This document shows, in pieces, positions 1-7,949 of a stretch of DNA of 10,800 bases. A program made the translations under genes and the position numbers. Every line of letters starts with the position of its first letter. The first letter of the stretch is position 1. This DNA is from JBDTLH01 sp039934875 (GTDB lineage Bacteria > Acidobacteriota > Terriglobia > Terriglobales > Acidobacteriaceae). The notes beneath the pieces were generated by a model that had not been told where the DNA came from, made no database searches, and was given only the letters and a program-made list of their open reading frames with translations. The stretch lies in NCBI GenBank assembly GCA_039934875.1, contig JBDTLH010000107.1:1-10800 (forward strand), given 5' to 3'.

Positions 1-1
1 G

Positions 2-124
2 GTTGATGTATGGACCTATATCGGGGTCGCCATAGCGCTGTTGCTGGCGGGATGCATCGCCTCCTGGCTGCCCGCCCGCCACGCCGCCTCAGTTGATCCC
101 ATGCAAGCTTTGAGAATGGAATAG
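2..124 (+). CDS. ADOP-type ABC transporter permease, C-terminal end only
   Basis: The window opens inside a reading frame that ends at a TAG stop. The 40 visible residues contain a hydrophobic membrane segment (VGVAIALLLAGCIASWLP region) followed by PARHAASVDPMQALRME. This is the same ending as the next two genes (PARRAA..DPM.ALRME), the standard C-terminus of FtsX/MacB-like permeases, where the last helix is followed by a basic cytoplasmic tail. At the DNA level the last 63 coding bases match the end of the next gene at 54 of 63 positions by my count, so the two are close paralogues. It should be the first or an internal member of the permease operon. The protein's length and N-terminus cannot be judged from here. 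Confidence 0.85.
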   Translation, partial: VDVWTYIGVAIALLLAGCIASWLPARHAASVDPMQALRME

Positions 125-132
125 GAGAATTT

Positions 133-2613
133 ATGACCACGCTGCTGCAAGACCTTCGCTACGCACTGCGCCAACTTCACAAGTCGCCGGGATTTGCCGT
201 CACCGCGGTGTTAACGTTGGCCCTGGGCATCGGCGCGGCGACGGCGATCTTCTCCGTGGTAGAGGCGGTGCTGTTGCGGTCGCTGCCATTTGCGCATCCG
301 GAGCGGCTGGTCACCATCAAGGAGTCGGTGAACAAGCTGGGCGCAATGGAGCTGGAGATGCCGGCGCCCGACGTGCTCACTTTTCAAAAAGAATCGCGGG
401 CATTTGAGCAAGTCGGCGGATATATTTCCCAGGCCACGGAACTCTCCTCCGCGGGCGAGCCGCTTGAGGTGCCCAGCGCGCGCATGACGGCCAGCGTATT
501 CCCCATGCTGGGAGTGGCTCCGGCGGTGGGACGGGTGTTCACCCGGCAGGAGGACGAGCAAGCGCAGCCGGTGGCGGTGCTCGGTTATCAGCTTTGGCAA
601 ACGCGCTTTCACGGCGACCCCAACGTGCTGGGACGGAAGATTAATTTAGATCGCAAACCCTATGAAGTGATCGGTGTGATGCCGCGGCAGTTCGAGTTCC
701 CGCTGTTGCCCGGCGCCCTGGGGCAGACCGGGATATGGGTCCCCATGAGCTTCACCCCCGAAGAGCGGGCGGCCAGCGGCGACAACTTTGACTACAACGC
801 AGTCGCGCGCCTGAAGCCAGGCGTCAGTTTGGAACAGGCCAGGCAGGATGCGAACCGCGTGGCAAGAATGCTTCAGGCTGAGTATCCCGCCGCGATGGGC
901 ATCGAAATCACCGCTCCCGTGTCTCCATTGAAAGAGCAGACGGTAAGGGACGCGCGTCCGCTGCTGCGCGTGCTCTTTTCCGCCGTACTGCTGGTATTGC
1001 TGATCGCTTGCGCGAACCTTGCGGGGCTGCTGCTGGTCCGCGCCATCCAGCGCAGCCGTGAAGCCGCGGTGCGCATCGCCTTGGGCGCAAGCCGGGGAAG
1101 ATTGCTGCGGCACGCCATCTTGGAGAGTTTGCTCATCAGTATCACAGGGGGCATTTGCGGCATTCTGCTGGCAAAAGCAGCGCTCGCCTATTGGACCGCA
1201 TTGCTGCCGAATACACTGCCGCGCCTGCACCAGGTCACGCTCGACGCGTCGATTGTTCTCTTCGGGCTGGGGCTGGCGATCCTAACCGGGCTATCGTGCG
1301 GACTCGCTCCGGCATTGGTTATGCTGCACGCCGACATGAACCAGGCATTGAAGGACGGCGGGCGCAGCTCGGGCTCCGGCGCGCATGGACGCCTGCGGGC
1401 GGTCTTGGTAGTCGCAGAGGTTGCGGTGGCGTTGACCCTGCTCTCCAGCGCGGGATTATTGTTGCGCAGCTTCGAGCGCATGAGTCAGGTGGACCCAGGT
1501 TTCCAGGCAGACCACCTGGTTACCGGCGAATTCACGCTCCCCGCGCAGCGCTATCAGACGCAAGCCCAGATAGACACCTTTGATCGCGAGCTGTTGACGC
1601 GATTGCATGCGCTCCCGGGAGCGCGCTCCGCTGCGCTGGTCAGCGCCCTGCCCATGGCGGAGCCGCAAAATGAACGCTTCTTCATCGCCGAGGGATATCA
1701 GCCGCCCGCCGGTGGCAGTTATGCGCAAGAGGCGCAGGCATACACGCTGGGCGATTACTTTCGGACCATGCATATCCCGCTGCTGCGCGGGCGTTATCTG
1801 AAGGAGTCAGATACGGCCACGTCGCCGCTGGTCATTGTCGTCAGCCGCACGCTGGCCGAGCGCTATTGGCCGGACCAGGACCCCATCGGCAGGCGGATGA
1901 AGTGGGGCGCGGGTGGCGACTCGAAGATGCCCTGGATCACAGTAGTAGGAGAAGTCGCCGACACCAAGCAAGGCGCGCTCGATAGCGAAAACCGGGCGCA
2001 GGCATACGAACCGCTGGCGCAGGAAGCGGCGTCGTTCGGGCCTGCCGAAGCTCGCACCTCCTCGGTGACGCAAAGCAGTATGCGCTTCGCGTTGCGCACC
2101 GCGTTAGCTCCGGAGCAGATCGAAGATGCAGTCCGCCGGACGGTATGGGCGATTGATTCGCAGTTGGCGCTCAGCCATGTGCAGAGCATGGAGCAGGCGA
2201 TCCGGGCAACCGAAGGTCCCCGCCGCTTTAACACCACGATCATGACCGGATTCGCCGGCGGGGCAGTGCTGCTCGCCGTCCTGGGAATCTACGGCCTGAT
2301 CTCATTTTCGGTGGCGCAGCGCGGACCAGAGATGGCGATCCGCATGGCGCTGGGGGCGGAGCGCGGGAACGTACTTCACTTAGTGCTGATGTCCGGACTC
2401 AAACTCGCGGGCATTGGCTGCGTGCTGGGACTGATCGGCGCCGCGCTGGCATCGCAATTAGTGAAATCCATGCTCTTCGAGGTCACCCCCTTCGATCCGC
2501 TGGTATTTACAATCGCGGCGGCCACAGTCCTTTTGCTCGCGATGATTGCATCCTGGCTGCCCGCCCGCCGCGCCGCCAACCTTGACCCTATGCAAGCTTT
2601 GAGAATGGAGTAA
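133..2613 (+). CDS. ADOP-family ABC transporter permease (FtsX/MacB-like, duplicated)
   Basis: An 826-residue inner-membrane permease made of two tandem MacB-type units. Unit 1 has a first helix at about residues 21-50 (LALGIGAATAIFSVV), a large periplasmic MacB-like domain (about 55-275) and three helices (about 277-302, 328-352, 373-397) with the FtsX signature REAAVRIALGASRGRLLR at about 309-326. Unit 2 repeats this: helix about 422-446, periplasmic domain about 455-695, helices about 703-725, 752-776 and 790-810, with PEMAIRMALGAERGNVL. A normal MacB has one such unit of four helices plus a fused ATPase. Here there are eight helices and no Walker A motif, as in the acidobacterial 'duplicated orphan permease' family. 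The start is set by MTTLLQDLRYALRQL, shared with the next gene, and by AGGAG at 123-127, which overlaps the upstream stop. Spacing of 8 nt to the previous gene implies an operon. The substrate is unknown; the family is assumed to work in export or mechanotransmission with a separately encoded ATPase, which is inference. Confidence 0.93.
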   Translation: MTTLLQDLRYALRQLHKSPGFAVTAVLTLALGIGAATAIFSVVEAVLLRSLPFAHPERLVTIKESVNKLGAMELEMPAPDVLTFQKESRAFEQVGGYISQATELSSAGEPLEVPSARMTASVFPMLGVAPAVGRVFTRQEDEQAQPVAVLGYQLWQTRFHGDPNVLGRKINLDRKPYEVIGVMPRQFEFPLLPGALGQTGIWVPMSFTPEERAASGDNFDYNAVARLKPGVSLEQARQDANRVARMLQAEYPAAMGIEITAPVSPLKEQTVRDARPLLRVLFSAVLLVLLIACANLAGLLLVRAIQRSREAAVRIALGASRGRLLRHAILESLLISITGGICGILLAKAALAYWTALLPNTLPRLHQVTLDASIVLFGLGLAILTGLSCGLAPALVMLHADMNQALKDGGRSSGSGAHGRLRAVLVVAEVAVALTLLSSAGLLLRSFERMSQVDPGFQADHLVTGEFTLPAQRYQTQAQIDTFDRELLTRLHALPGARSAALVSALPMAEPQNERFFIAEGYQPPAGGSYAQEAQAYTLGDYFRTMHIPLLRGRYLKESDTATSPLVIVVSRTLAERYWPDQDPIGRRMKWGAGGDSKMPWITVVGEVADTKQGALDSENRAQAYEPLAQEAASFGPAEARTSSVTQSSMRFALRTALAPEQIEDAVRRTVWAIDSQLALSHVQSMEQAIRATEGPRRFNTTIMTGFAGGAVLLAVLGIYGLISFSVAQRGPEMAIRMALGAERGNVLHLVLMSGLKLAGIGCVLGLIGAALASQLVKSMLFEVTPFDPLVFTIAAATVLLLAMIASWLPARRAANLDPMQALRME

Positions 2614-2619
2614 AGACCC

Positions 2620-5136
2620 ATGACCACCCTGCTGCAAGATTTCCGTTACGCATTTCGCCAGCTTCGCAAATCACCGGGCTTCGCCATCACAGCGATACTG
2701 ACCCTGGCGCTGGGCATCGGCGCCAACACCGCCATCTTCTCCCTTTTCGATCAAGTGATGCTGAGGAACATGCCGGTGCGCGATCCCGGGCGGTTGGTGC
2801 TGCTCAAGGAAAAGTCGCAGGCGGATCGCGGCCATACCCACTCTGAAGGAGATGAAGATCTACCTTTTTCTTATCCCGCCTATCGCCATCTGCGGGATGA
2901 AAACAGAGTAATGCAAGGGCTGTTGGCGAGCTCGTCCACCGGAGTGGCTTTTACCAGCGATGAAAAGACAGAACAGACCTCCGCGGAGCTGGTCTCCGGC
3001 AATTACTTCGAGGTGCTGGGTACGCGTCCAGCGCTGGGAAGGCTCTTCACTCAAGCCGACGACACCCAGAAGAACGGAAATCCGGTCGTCGTCTTGAGCT
3101 ATGCCTATTGGAAGTCTCGCTTCGGCGCGGATCCCGGCATTCTCAATCGCACGGTGCGACTCAATGGAAATCCTTTCGTTATCATCGGGATCGCGCCTGA
3201 AGGTTATACCGGGCTGAGTGCGGAGCAGGTCCCCAATCTCTTTGTGCCCATGTCCATGGAGCCCCAGATGGATCCGCGCTGGCCTAACAACCTCGAGGAC
3301 GCGCGCTCCCGATGGCTGAACATTCTGGGAAGGCTCAAACCCGGCGTCTCGCGCAAACAGGCGGAGGTGGCGCTCAATCCCATCTGGCACAACATACGCC
3401 AGTCCGAGCTCGAACAGATGACCGACCGCGGCGCGAAGTTCGACAAAGGCTTTATGAGCACTCATCTCTTTGTCGAGAGCGGAGGACAGGGACTTCCTTT
3501 TCTGCGCAGCGATTTCGGTAAGCCGCTGATCGCCCTCATGGCGATGGTGATTGCGGTGCTGCTGATCGCCTGTGCTAATATCGCCAACCTGATGCTGGTG
3601 CGCGCCGCCGGACGCCGCCGCGAGATGGCGGTGCGCGGCGCGCTCGGCGCCAGCCGTGCCCGCATCTTCCGCCAGGTGCTCTGCGAGGGGCTGTTGCTGG
3701 GGACAATGGCCACTCTGCTGGGAATCATGCTCGGCCAATTCGGCATCCGCATTCTGGTGGGCGCCATTCCGGCGGAGCAGGGACTGACGCAGACTTTTTC
3801 CACCCATCTTGACGCCAGGATCCTGGTCTTTACCGCGTTGGCCGCGATGCTGACCACGTTGCTCTTCAGCTTTGCGCCCGCGCTTGCGGCCACGCGACTG
3901 TCGTTGGCCAACGCACTCCATGACCGCTCCAACGCCATGAGTGGAGGCGGCTCGCGGCTGCGCAGTATCCTGGTCTCCGGCGAAGTCATGCTCAGCCTTT
4001 TGCTGCTGATCGCCGCCGGACTCTTCGCTCGCACTCTCTTCAATGTGAAGGCTGTCAATACCGGCTTCACCACCGATCACCTGCTCACATTCTCAGTGAA
4101 TGCGAAGTTGTTGGGGCACAACACCATCGATACCCGAGCAGAGTATGAGCGCATTCTCGACGTGCTGCGCGGCGCTCCTGGGGTGCGTAACGCCTCTTAT
4201 TCTATGCTGCCACTGTTGAGCAATGATGATATGGGCGGGTCGATGAAGATCGGAGGCTATGTGCCCAAGCCCGGGGAAGACATCGACTTCCACATGAACC
4301 TGGTGGCTGCTGACTTTTTTTCAACTCTACAAGCGCCGCTGCTCGCGGGGCGGGGTTTTACCGATGGCGATAAAGCGGGTGGCCACAAAGTCGGGATTGT
4401 GAACTCTGCCTTCGCCATTCGCTTTTTCGGCAGTCCGGGAGCGGCGCTGGGACACATGTTCTGCTACGGCTGCGGAAAAGTTTCTGATGTAGCGGACACC
4501 GAGATTGTGGGCGTGGTGGGAAATATCAAGTCTTCTTCACTGCGTGACAAACCTGATCCCTTTGTTTTCCTGCCTTATGCGCAATCCCCAGACATTACTT
4601 CCGCCTCGTTCTTCCTCCGCACCACGCAACCTCCTGAACTTGCCGCCGCCGCCGTCCGCAACGCGGTGGCCAATGTCGACCGTGATCTGCCCATCCGCGA
4701 TCTCGAATCCATGGACGCGCACATCAGCAACTCCATCTTTCAGGAGCGGCTGATATCCGGCCTCTCCGTGGCATTCGGAGCGTTGGCCGCGCTGCTTGCG
4801 GCGGTCGGGCTCTATGGGGTGCTGGCCTATTCCGTTGCCCAGCGCACGCAGGAGATCGGGGTGCGCATGGCGCTGGGCGCGAGCCGATTGGGGGTGGTGA
4901 AGCTGGTTTTGCGGCAGGTGTTGGTGTTATCGGGAATCGGCATCCTGCTCGCCATTCCAATATCATTGGCGCTAGCTAAATTCCTGCAAAGCCAACTCTA
5001 TGGGATCTCGAGCCACGATCCCGCCGTCTTACTTGGAGTGATCGCGTTGCTGCTTGTGCTCTCTGCTGTGGCGGGAATTATTCCCGCGCGGCGGGCGGCG
5101 GGCGTGGATCCGATGAAGGCGTTGCGGATGGAATAA
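2620..5136 (+). CDS. ADOP-family ABC transporter permease (FtsX/MacB-like, duplicated)
   Basis: An 838-residue paralogue of the preceding gene with the same double layout. Helix 1 is at about 21-45 (LALGIGANTAIFSLF). The first periplasmic domain spans about 50-300, and helices follow at about 302-327, 353-378 and 400-424 with REMAVRGALGASRARIFR. A linker helix is at about 449-472, the second periplasmic domain at about 480-708, and helices at about 712-737, 766-788 and 803-822 with QEIGVRMALGASRLGVVK. The C-terminus is PARRAAGVDPMKALRME. No ATP-binding motifs are present. It starts 6 nt after the previous stop. GGAG at 2607-2610, overlapping that stop, lies 9 nt before the ATG, so translation is probably coupled. 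Its sequence is clearly more diverged from the two upstream members than they are from each other at the 3' end (it uses AAG GCG TTG CGG where they share CAA GCT TTG AGA). The second periplasmic domain contains a CYGC pair (C615, C618) absent from the paralogue. It is the last gene of the array; the next gene faces it. Confidence 0.93.
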   Translation: MTTLLQDFRYAFRQLRKSPGFAITAILTLALGIGANTAIFSLFDQVMLRNMPVRDPGRLVLLKEKSQADRGHTHSEGDEDLPFSYPAYRHLRDENRVMQGLLASSSTGVAFTSDEKTEQTSAELVSGNYFEVLGTRPALGRLFTQADDTQKNGNPVVVLSYAYWKSRFGADPGILNRTVRLNGNPFVIIGIAPEGYTGLSAEQVPNLFVPMSMEPQMDPRWPNNLEDARSRWLNILGRLKPGVSRKQAEVALNPIWHNIRQSELEQMTDRGAKFDKGFMSTHLFVESGGQGLPFLRSDFGKPLIALMAMVIAVLLIACANIANLMLVRAAGRRREMAVRGALGASRARIFRQVLCEGLLLGTMATLLGIMLGQFGIRILVGAIPAEQGLTQTFSTHLDARILVFTALAAMLTTLLFSFAPALAATRLSLANALHDRSNAMSGGGSRLRSILVSGEVMLSLLLLIAAGLFARTLFNVKAVNTGFTTDHLLTFSVNAKLLGHNTIDTRAEYERILDVLRGAPGVRNASYSMLPLLSNDDMGGSMKIGGYVPKPGEDIDFHMNLVAADFFSTLQAPLLAGRGFTDGDKAGGHKVGIVNSAFAIRFFGSPGAALGHMFCYGCGKVSDVADTEIVGVVGNIKSSSLRDKPDPFVFLPYAQSPDITSASFFLRTTQPPELAAAAVRNAVANVDRDLPIRDLESMDAHISNSIFQERLISGLSVAFGALAALLAAVGLYGVLAYSVAQRTQEIGVRMALGASRLGVVKLVLRQVLVLSGIGILLAIPISLALAKFLQSQLYGISSHDPAVLLGVIALLLVLSAVAGIIPARRAAGVDPMKALRME

Positions 5137-5218
5137 GGCAAGGGCAGAATATCCAGCGGGATAGAGGAGGGGGTGCCGACGAATAGACGAATTTATCAGC
5201 ATCAGCAAGGGAAAACAG

Positions 5219-5240
5219 GGGCAGGCTGGAGAGCCTGCCC
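5219..5240 (-). terminator. Perfect 9-bp hairpin between convergent genes, likely terminator
   Basis: The arms GGGCAGGCT (5219-5227) and AGCCTGCCC (5232-5240) pair perfectly around a 4-nt GGAG loop. It lies 16 nt past the peptidase stop (minus strand) and 83 nt past the permease stop (plus strand). Reading the minus strand, the stem is followed by CTGTTTTCCC, a short T-run, so it fits intrinsic termination of the peptidase transcript. On the plus strand no T-run follows, so it would stop the permease mRNA poorly but could protect its 3' end. The rest of 5137-5255 holds nothing else I can name. Similar 'gcaggct...agcctgc' palindromes may be dispersed repeats in acidobacterial genomes; that is memory-based and unverified. 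Confidence 0.55.
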
Positions 5241-5255
5241 ACACGGCTACCGTTT

Positions 5256-6767
5256 CTATTCGCGCGGTTTGGCTTCGGGATGATGTGGCAGCGGCGTCGG
5301 GTATTCGCTGACATTCCACGCCCATGCCGCGAGCAGGGCTGCGCCCTCGTTCACCTGATCCGGCAGCACCTTGTCGAAGGTGTCCGTCTGCGAGTGATGG
5401 GCTTCGCGGTAGTGCGCGGGCGTCTGCACCCCGAAGTAGGCGGGTACTCCTTTGTTCAGAAACTCCACATGGTCCGAGGAGCCGAAGTAGCGCGTGCTCA
5501 GCGGCTCCATGTCGAAGACCTCTTCGAGCGGCAGATAAATCTCGCTCATCATTGGTCCAGTCTCATATAAATTTTCGAGCGCGATCGAGAATATCTTGCC
5601 GGTCCCGGTGTCGTCGATCAGGACGGCATCCATTTTGGGGATTTCGGCGGCGTGGTTTTTCACGAAGAGGTTTGCGCCCAATCCGCCCTCTTCTTCTCCG
5701 GTGAAGAGGATGAAGGTGATAGTGCGCTTGGGTTTCCATCCCAGCGCCTTTAAGGTGCGCGCGGCTTCGAGGGTCGCCATCGCGCCAGTGCCGTTATCCA
5801 CCGCGCCTTGCCCCAGATCCCAGGAGTCGAGATGACCGCCGACGATGACGCGCTCATCGGGGAATTCGCTGCCTTTGATCTCAGCGACGGTGATGGATGC
5901 GTTCTCCGGCGCGGGGCTGAATTTCCCATCCAGCTTCACCGTCATCGAGACCGGCTGATTGTTCTCTTTGGCGAGGCGATAGATCAGCGAGTAATCCTCG
6001 TGGGTGAGGAAGGCAGCGGGAAAGTCGGAGATGGCAAAATTGCGGCTGATCCCGCCCATGTTGAAGAGGTTGTCGGTCTTGCCGGAATCGAGAATGAGGA
6101 TGCCGATGCCCTCGTCTTTAAGCGCCATCAACATGCGAAAACGATTGGGGGCGGGGCTGGCGCTGGGCACTCCGCGATGCGGGGGAATTACGGAATCATA
6201 AGCGTTGTCCGCCTCGGTCGTCGGAATCGTCGCGGGCTCTCCGGCGAGGACGATTGCGCCCTTGAGCTTGCCTTTGTAGGTGGCGAGGTCAGCCTTCATA
6301 TCAAGAATGACGACATTGCCTTTCAATTCACCATCCGTGGGCTTCGACCATCCCATAGAGCGAATAGGGACATCGCGCTGGATGGGCGCGGTGATGGAGG
6401 CGCGATCGTCTCCGCGATAGAAGGCGTGGGCGACCTGCGTGGTCTCAAGGTGCGCGTCCACGCCGTAGTCTTTGAAGCGTTGCAGCGTCCAGTCGCTGGC
6501 GCGCTGCATGTTCTTGGAGCCAGTGAGCCGCGGCCCGATTTCAGTAGTGAGATATTCGAGATTTTTCATCAACTCGGAGTGCGCCTTGATCTCGGCATCG
6601 ATCTTCTGGTCGGCTTCCTCCATTGCGGAGCGGTATTGCTTTTTCTGGTCTGGGGTGCGCGATTCAGTCTGGATTTGGGTAGCGGGCGCGGCCTGGGCCT
6701 GTACGAACGCATGGTTCGAGAAGATGAGCAGCGCGCAGAGGGGAAGGAATAAGGTAAGTTTTTTCAC
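5256..6767 (-). CDS. Secreted M28-family zinc peptidase (carboxypeptidase Q-like)
   Basis: A 503-residue exported metallopeptidase. The N-terminus MKKLTLFLPLCALLIFSNHAF is a signal peptide with a plausible cleavage after AQA (residue 26). Residues about 45-110 form a helical N-terminal part (LTTEIGPRLTGSKNMQRASDW). About 120-290 look like a PA-type insert (GKLKGAIVLAGE at 165-176). The catalytic co-catalytic-zinc core then follows: H312 and D314 in GGHLDSWD, D324 in GAVDNGTG, E358/E359 in FTGEEEGG, D385/D386 in LIDDTGTG, and H457/H458 in AHHSQTDTFDKV. All expected ligands and the catalytic glutamate are present. The HLDSWD..GA.DNG.GA and HHS..DT wording resembles animal carboxypeptidase Q (M28B), so di- or short-peptide hydrolysis outside the cytoplasm is likely (inference). 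The start codon is GTG (complement of 6765-6767); I see no strong Shine-Dalgarno, but the signal peptide fixes this start. It lies 46 nt downstream of the yheT-like gene on the same strand, probably one transcript. Confidence 0.92.
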   Translation of the reverse strand: MKKLTLFLPLCALLIFSNHAFVQAQAAPATQIQTESRTPDQKKQYRSAMEEADQKIDAEIKAHSELMKNLEYLTTEIGPRLTGSKNMQRASDWTLQRFKDYGVDAHLETTQVAHAFYRGDDRASITAPIQRDVPIRSMGWSKPTDGELKGNVVILDMKADLATYKGKLKGAIVLAGEPATIPTTEADNAYDSVIPPHRGVPSASPAPNRFRMLMALKDEGIGILILDSGKTDNLFNMGGISRNFAISDFPAAFLTHEDYSLIYRLAKENNQPVSMTVKLDGKFSPAPENASITVAEIKGSEFPDERVIVGGHLDSWDLGQGAVDNGTGAMATLEAARTLKALGWKPKRTITFILFTGEEEGGLGANLFVKNHAAEIPKMDAVLIDDTGTGKIFSIALENLYETGPMMSEIYLPLEEVFDMEPLSTRYFGSSDHVEFLNKGVPAYFGVQTPAHYREAHHSQTDTFDKVLPDQVNEGAALLAAWAWNVSEYPTPLPHHPEAKPRE

Positions 6768-6788
6768 GAAACAGGATAGCAGGAGAGA

Positions 6789-6824
6789 GCGGCTGACTGC
6801 TGGTCTTTGGCGGCTAGCAGCTGG
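6789..6824. repeat. Imperfect 15-bp direct repeat, 21-bp period
   Basis: GCGGCTGACTGCTGG (6789-6803) and GCGGCTAGCAGCTGG (6810-6824) match at 12 of 15 positions and lie 21 bp apart. The copies span the gap between the yheT-like gene and the peptidase gene. The second copy contains the TAG stop of the yheT-like gene (complement of 6814-6816). It may be a remnant of GCTAGCAGC-type intergenic low-complexity sequence or coincidence. Confidence 0.35.
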
Positions 6825-7842
6825 AAGCCAATCGTTGGCCGCCTCGGGTCAGCGACTCCACAAAGTCTATTACCGTCTTCTCCGCCCAGCGCCCGTCGTA
6901 GCCAATGGCATCTTCGGCGAGGAAGGCGCAGTGTCCCCCGTGCGCGGTTTCGAGGTATGTGATGTGAGGGTTGGCGAGGGCCTTGGCGCGAGTCGCCTCG
7001 GTAACACGGATGAAAGGATCATCGAGCGAGTGGATAATCAGGGTTGGGATCTGGATATCGGCAATCACGCGGGCGGCGCTGGCGCGTGTGTAATAGTCGT
7101 CCGCGCCCGCAAACCCGTGATAGCGTGCGGTGACATATTCGTCAAACTCCCAGATGCTGGCGAAGCGGCGCAGGCGCATCTTGCTATAAATATCAGGAAA
7201 GAGAGCGCGCTTCTGGTTGTAACGGCGGCGCAAGCCGTGCATGAATTTCAATTCGTAGAGACGGTTGCGCGGGTGGTGCAGCGCGGCGGCGGAGGGGCCG
7301 AGGTCCATGGCGGCAGAGACGGCGGCGATGGCGATGATCTGCGGCGGCGCATGATCGGCGTATTCTCCGGCGCACTTGAGCACGAGATTGCCGCCCATGG
7401 AAAATCCCACCAATGCGATCTTTTCAAGTCCGTCTTCCTGAAGCAGAATGCGGGTGAGAGCGGCGACGTCGGCGGAGAGGCCGGAGTGGTAGAGCGTGGA
7501 GGTGAGGGTTTCCGTGCCGCCGCAGTTGCGCATGTTCATGCGGACGACGTTCATACCGCGCGCCCACGCTTTGCTGGCGGCACCGATGACGTAGTTGGAA
7601 TCGATGGAGCCTTCTAATCCGTGCACGATGACGACGGTCATGGCGGAGGTGCGATGAGTCTTCCAGTGGCAGGAGCAGGCGACCTCGGCATTTTCCGCGA
7701 CGCGGAAGCGGCGCAGTTCACCGGGTGGCAGGAGGTTCTCGCGGCGCATGAAGTTGCCCATGATGGTCTGCACGTGGCCTCCGCGCAGGCGCCGACGCGG
7801 GATGAAGGGGGCAGGAGCGAAGCGGGGGGCAGGGAGGGGCAT
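6814..7842 (-). CDS. yheT: YheT-type alpha/beta-fold hydrolase
   Basis: A 342-residue cytoplasmic hydrolase of the YheT/UPF0017 (EMB8-like) group. Residues 13-30 carry the family's N-terminal signature (FIPRRRLRGGHVQTI, matching the usual F.P...L...H.QTI). The oxyanion-side motif VIVHGLEGS is at about 71-79, the cap-region family motif NMRNCGGTE at 103-111, and the nucleophile elbow GFSMGG at 146-151 with S148. The acid is in HSLDDPF (D274 or D275) and the catalytic histidine is H304 in HGGHCAF. All three triad members are present and the length is typical (about 320-350 residues). YheT proteins are predicted esterases of unknown natural substrate, so I give the family but not a substrate. 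There is no signal peptide. The ATG start precedes the family motif by only 12 residues, but no good Shine-Dalgarno is visible upstream. It is divergent from the antitoxin gene (107 nt between starts) and upstream of the M28 peptidase, likely in one operon. Confidence 0.88.
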   Translation of the reverse strand: MPLPAPRFAPAPFIPRRRLRGGHVQTIMGNFMRRENLLPPGELRRFRVAENAEVACSCHWKTHRTSAMTVVIVHGLEGSIDSNYVIGAASKAWARGMNVVRMNMRNCGGTETLTSTLYHSGLSADVAALTRILLQEDGLEKIALVGFSMGGNLVLKCAGEYADHAPPQIIAIAAVSAAMDLGPSAAALHHPRNRLYELKFMHGLRRRYNQKRALFPDIYSKMRLRRFASIWEFDEYVTARYHGFAGADDYYTRASAARVIADIQIPTLIIHSLDDPFIRVTEATRAKALANPHITYLETAHGGHCAFLAEDAIGYDGRWAEKTVIDFVESLTRGGQRLASSC

Positions 7843-7949
7843 TACTTACAGTGTCATATTCCGGATCGCAAGTTACAAGTCGGAGGAGCGGGCAGCATGG
7901 AGACGAGATAGGCTTTTACCATCACATGTAATGGGAGCAGAGGCTGGCC
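7843..7949. promoter_or_regulatory. Divergent intergenic region, yheT-like / antitoxin
   Basis: These 107 nt must hold promoters for both divergent units. I see no convincing -35/-10 pair. A strong Shine-Dalgarno (GGAGGAG, 7882-7888) stands 8 nt before an ATG opening a four-codon reading frame (7897-7911, METR then TAG), listed in the findings. The antitoxin's own ribosome site is probably AGAGG at 7939-7943, 6 nt before its ATG. Confidence 0.5.

Noticed and set aside
2860..4080. A 406-codon open frame on the minus strand inside the last permease gene
   Set aside because: The plus-strand frame encodes a full ADOP permease with clear motifs. The antisense translation is low-complexity, rich in Gln, His, Ala and Arg, as expected from a GC-rich shadow frame.
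5808..7617. Long plus-strand open frames (5808-6752 and 6472-7617) opposite the peptidase and hydrolase genes
   Set aside because: The minus strand encodes two enzymes with complete catalytic motifs and sensible ends. The plus-strand translations show no family resemblance and overlap each other.
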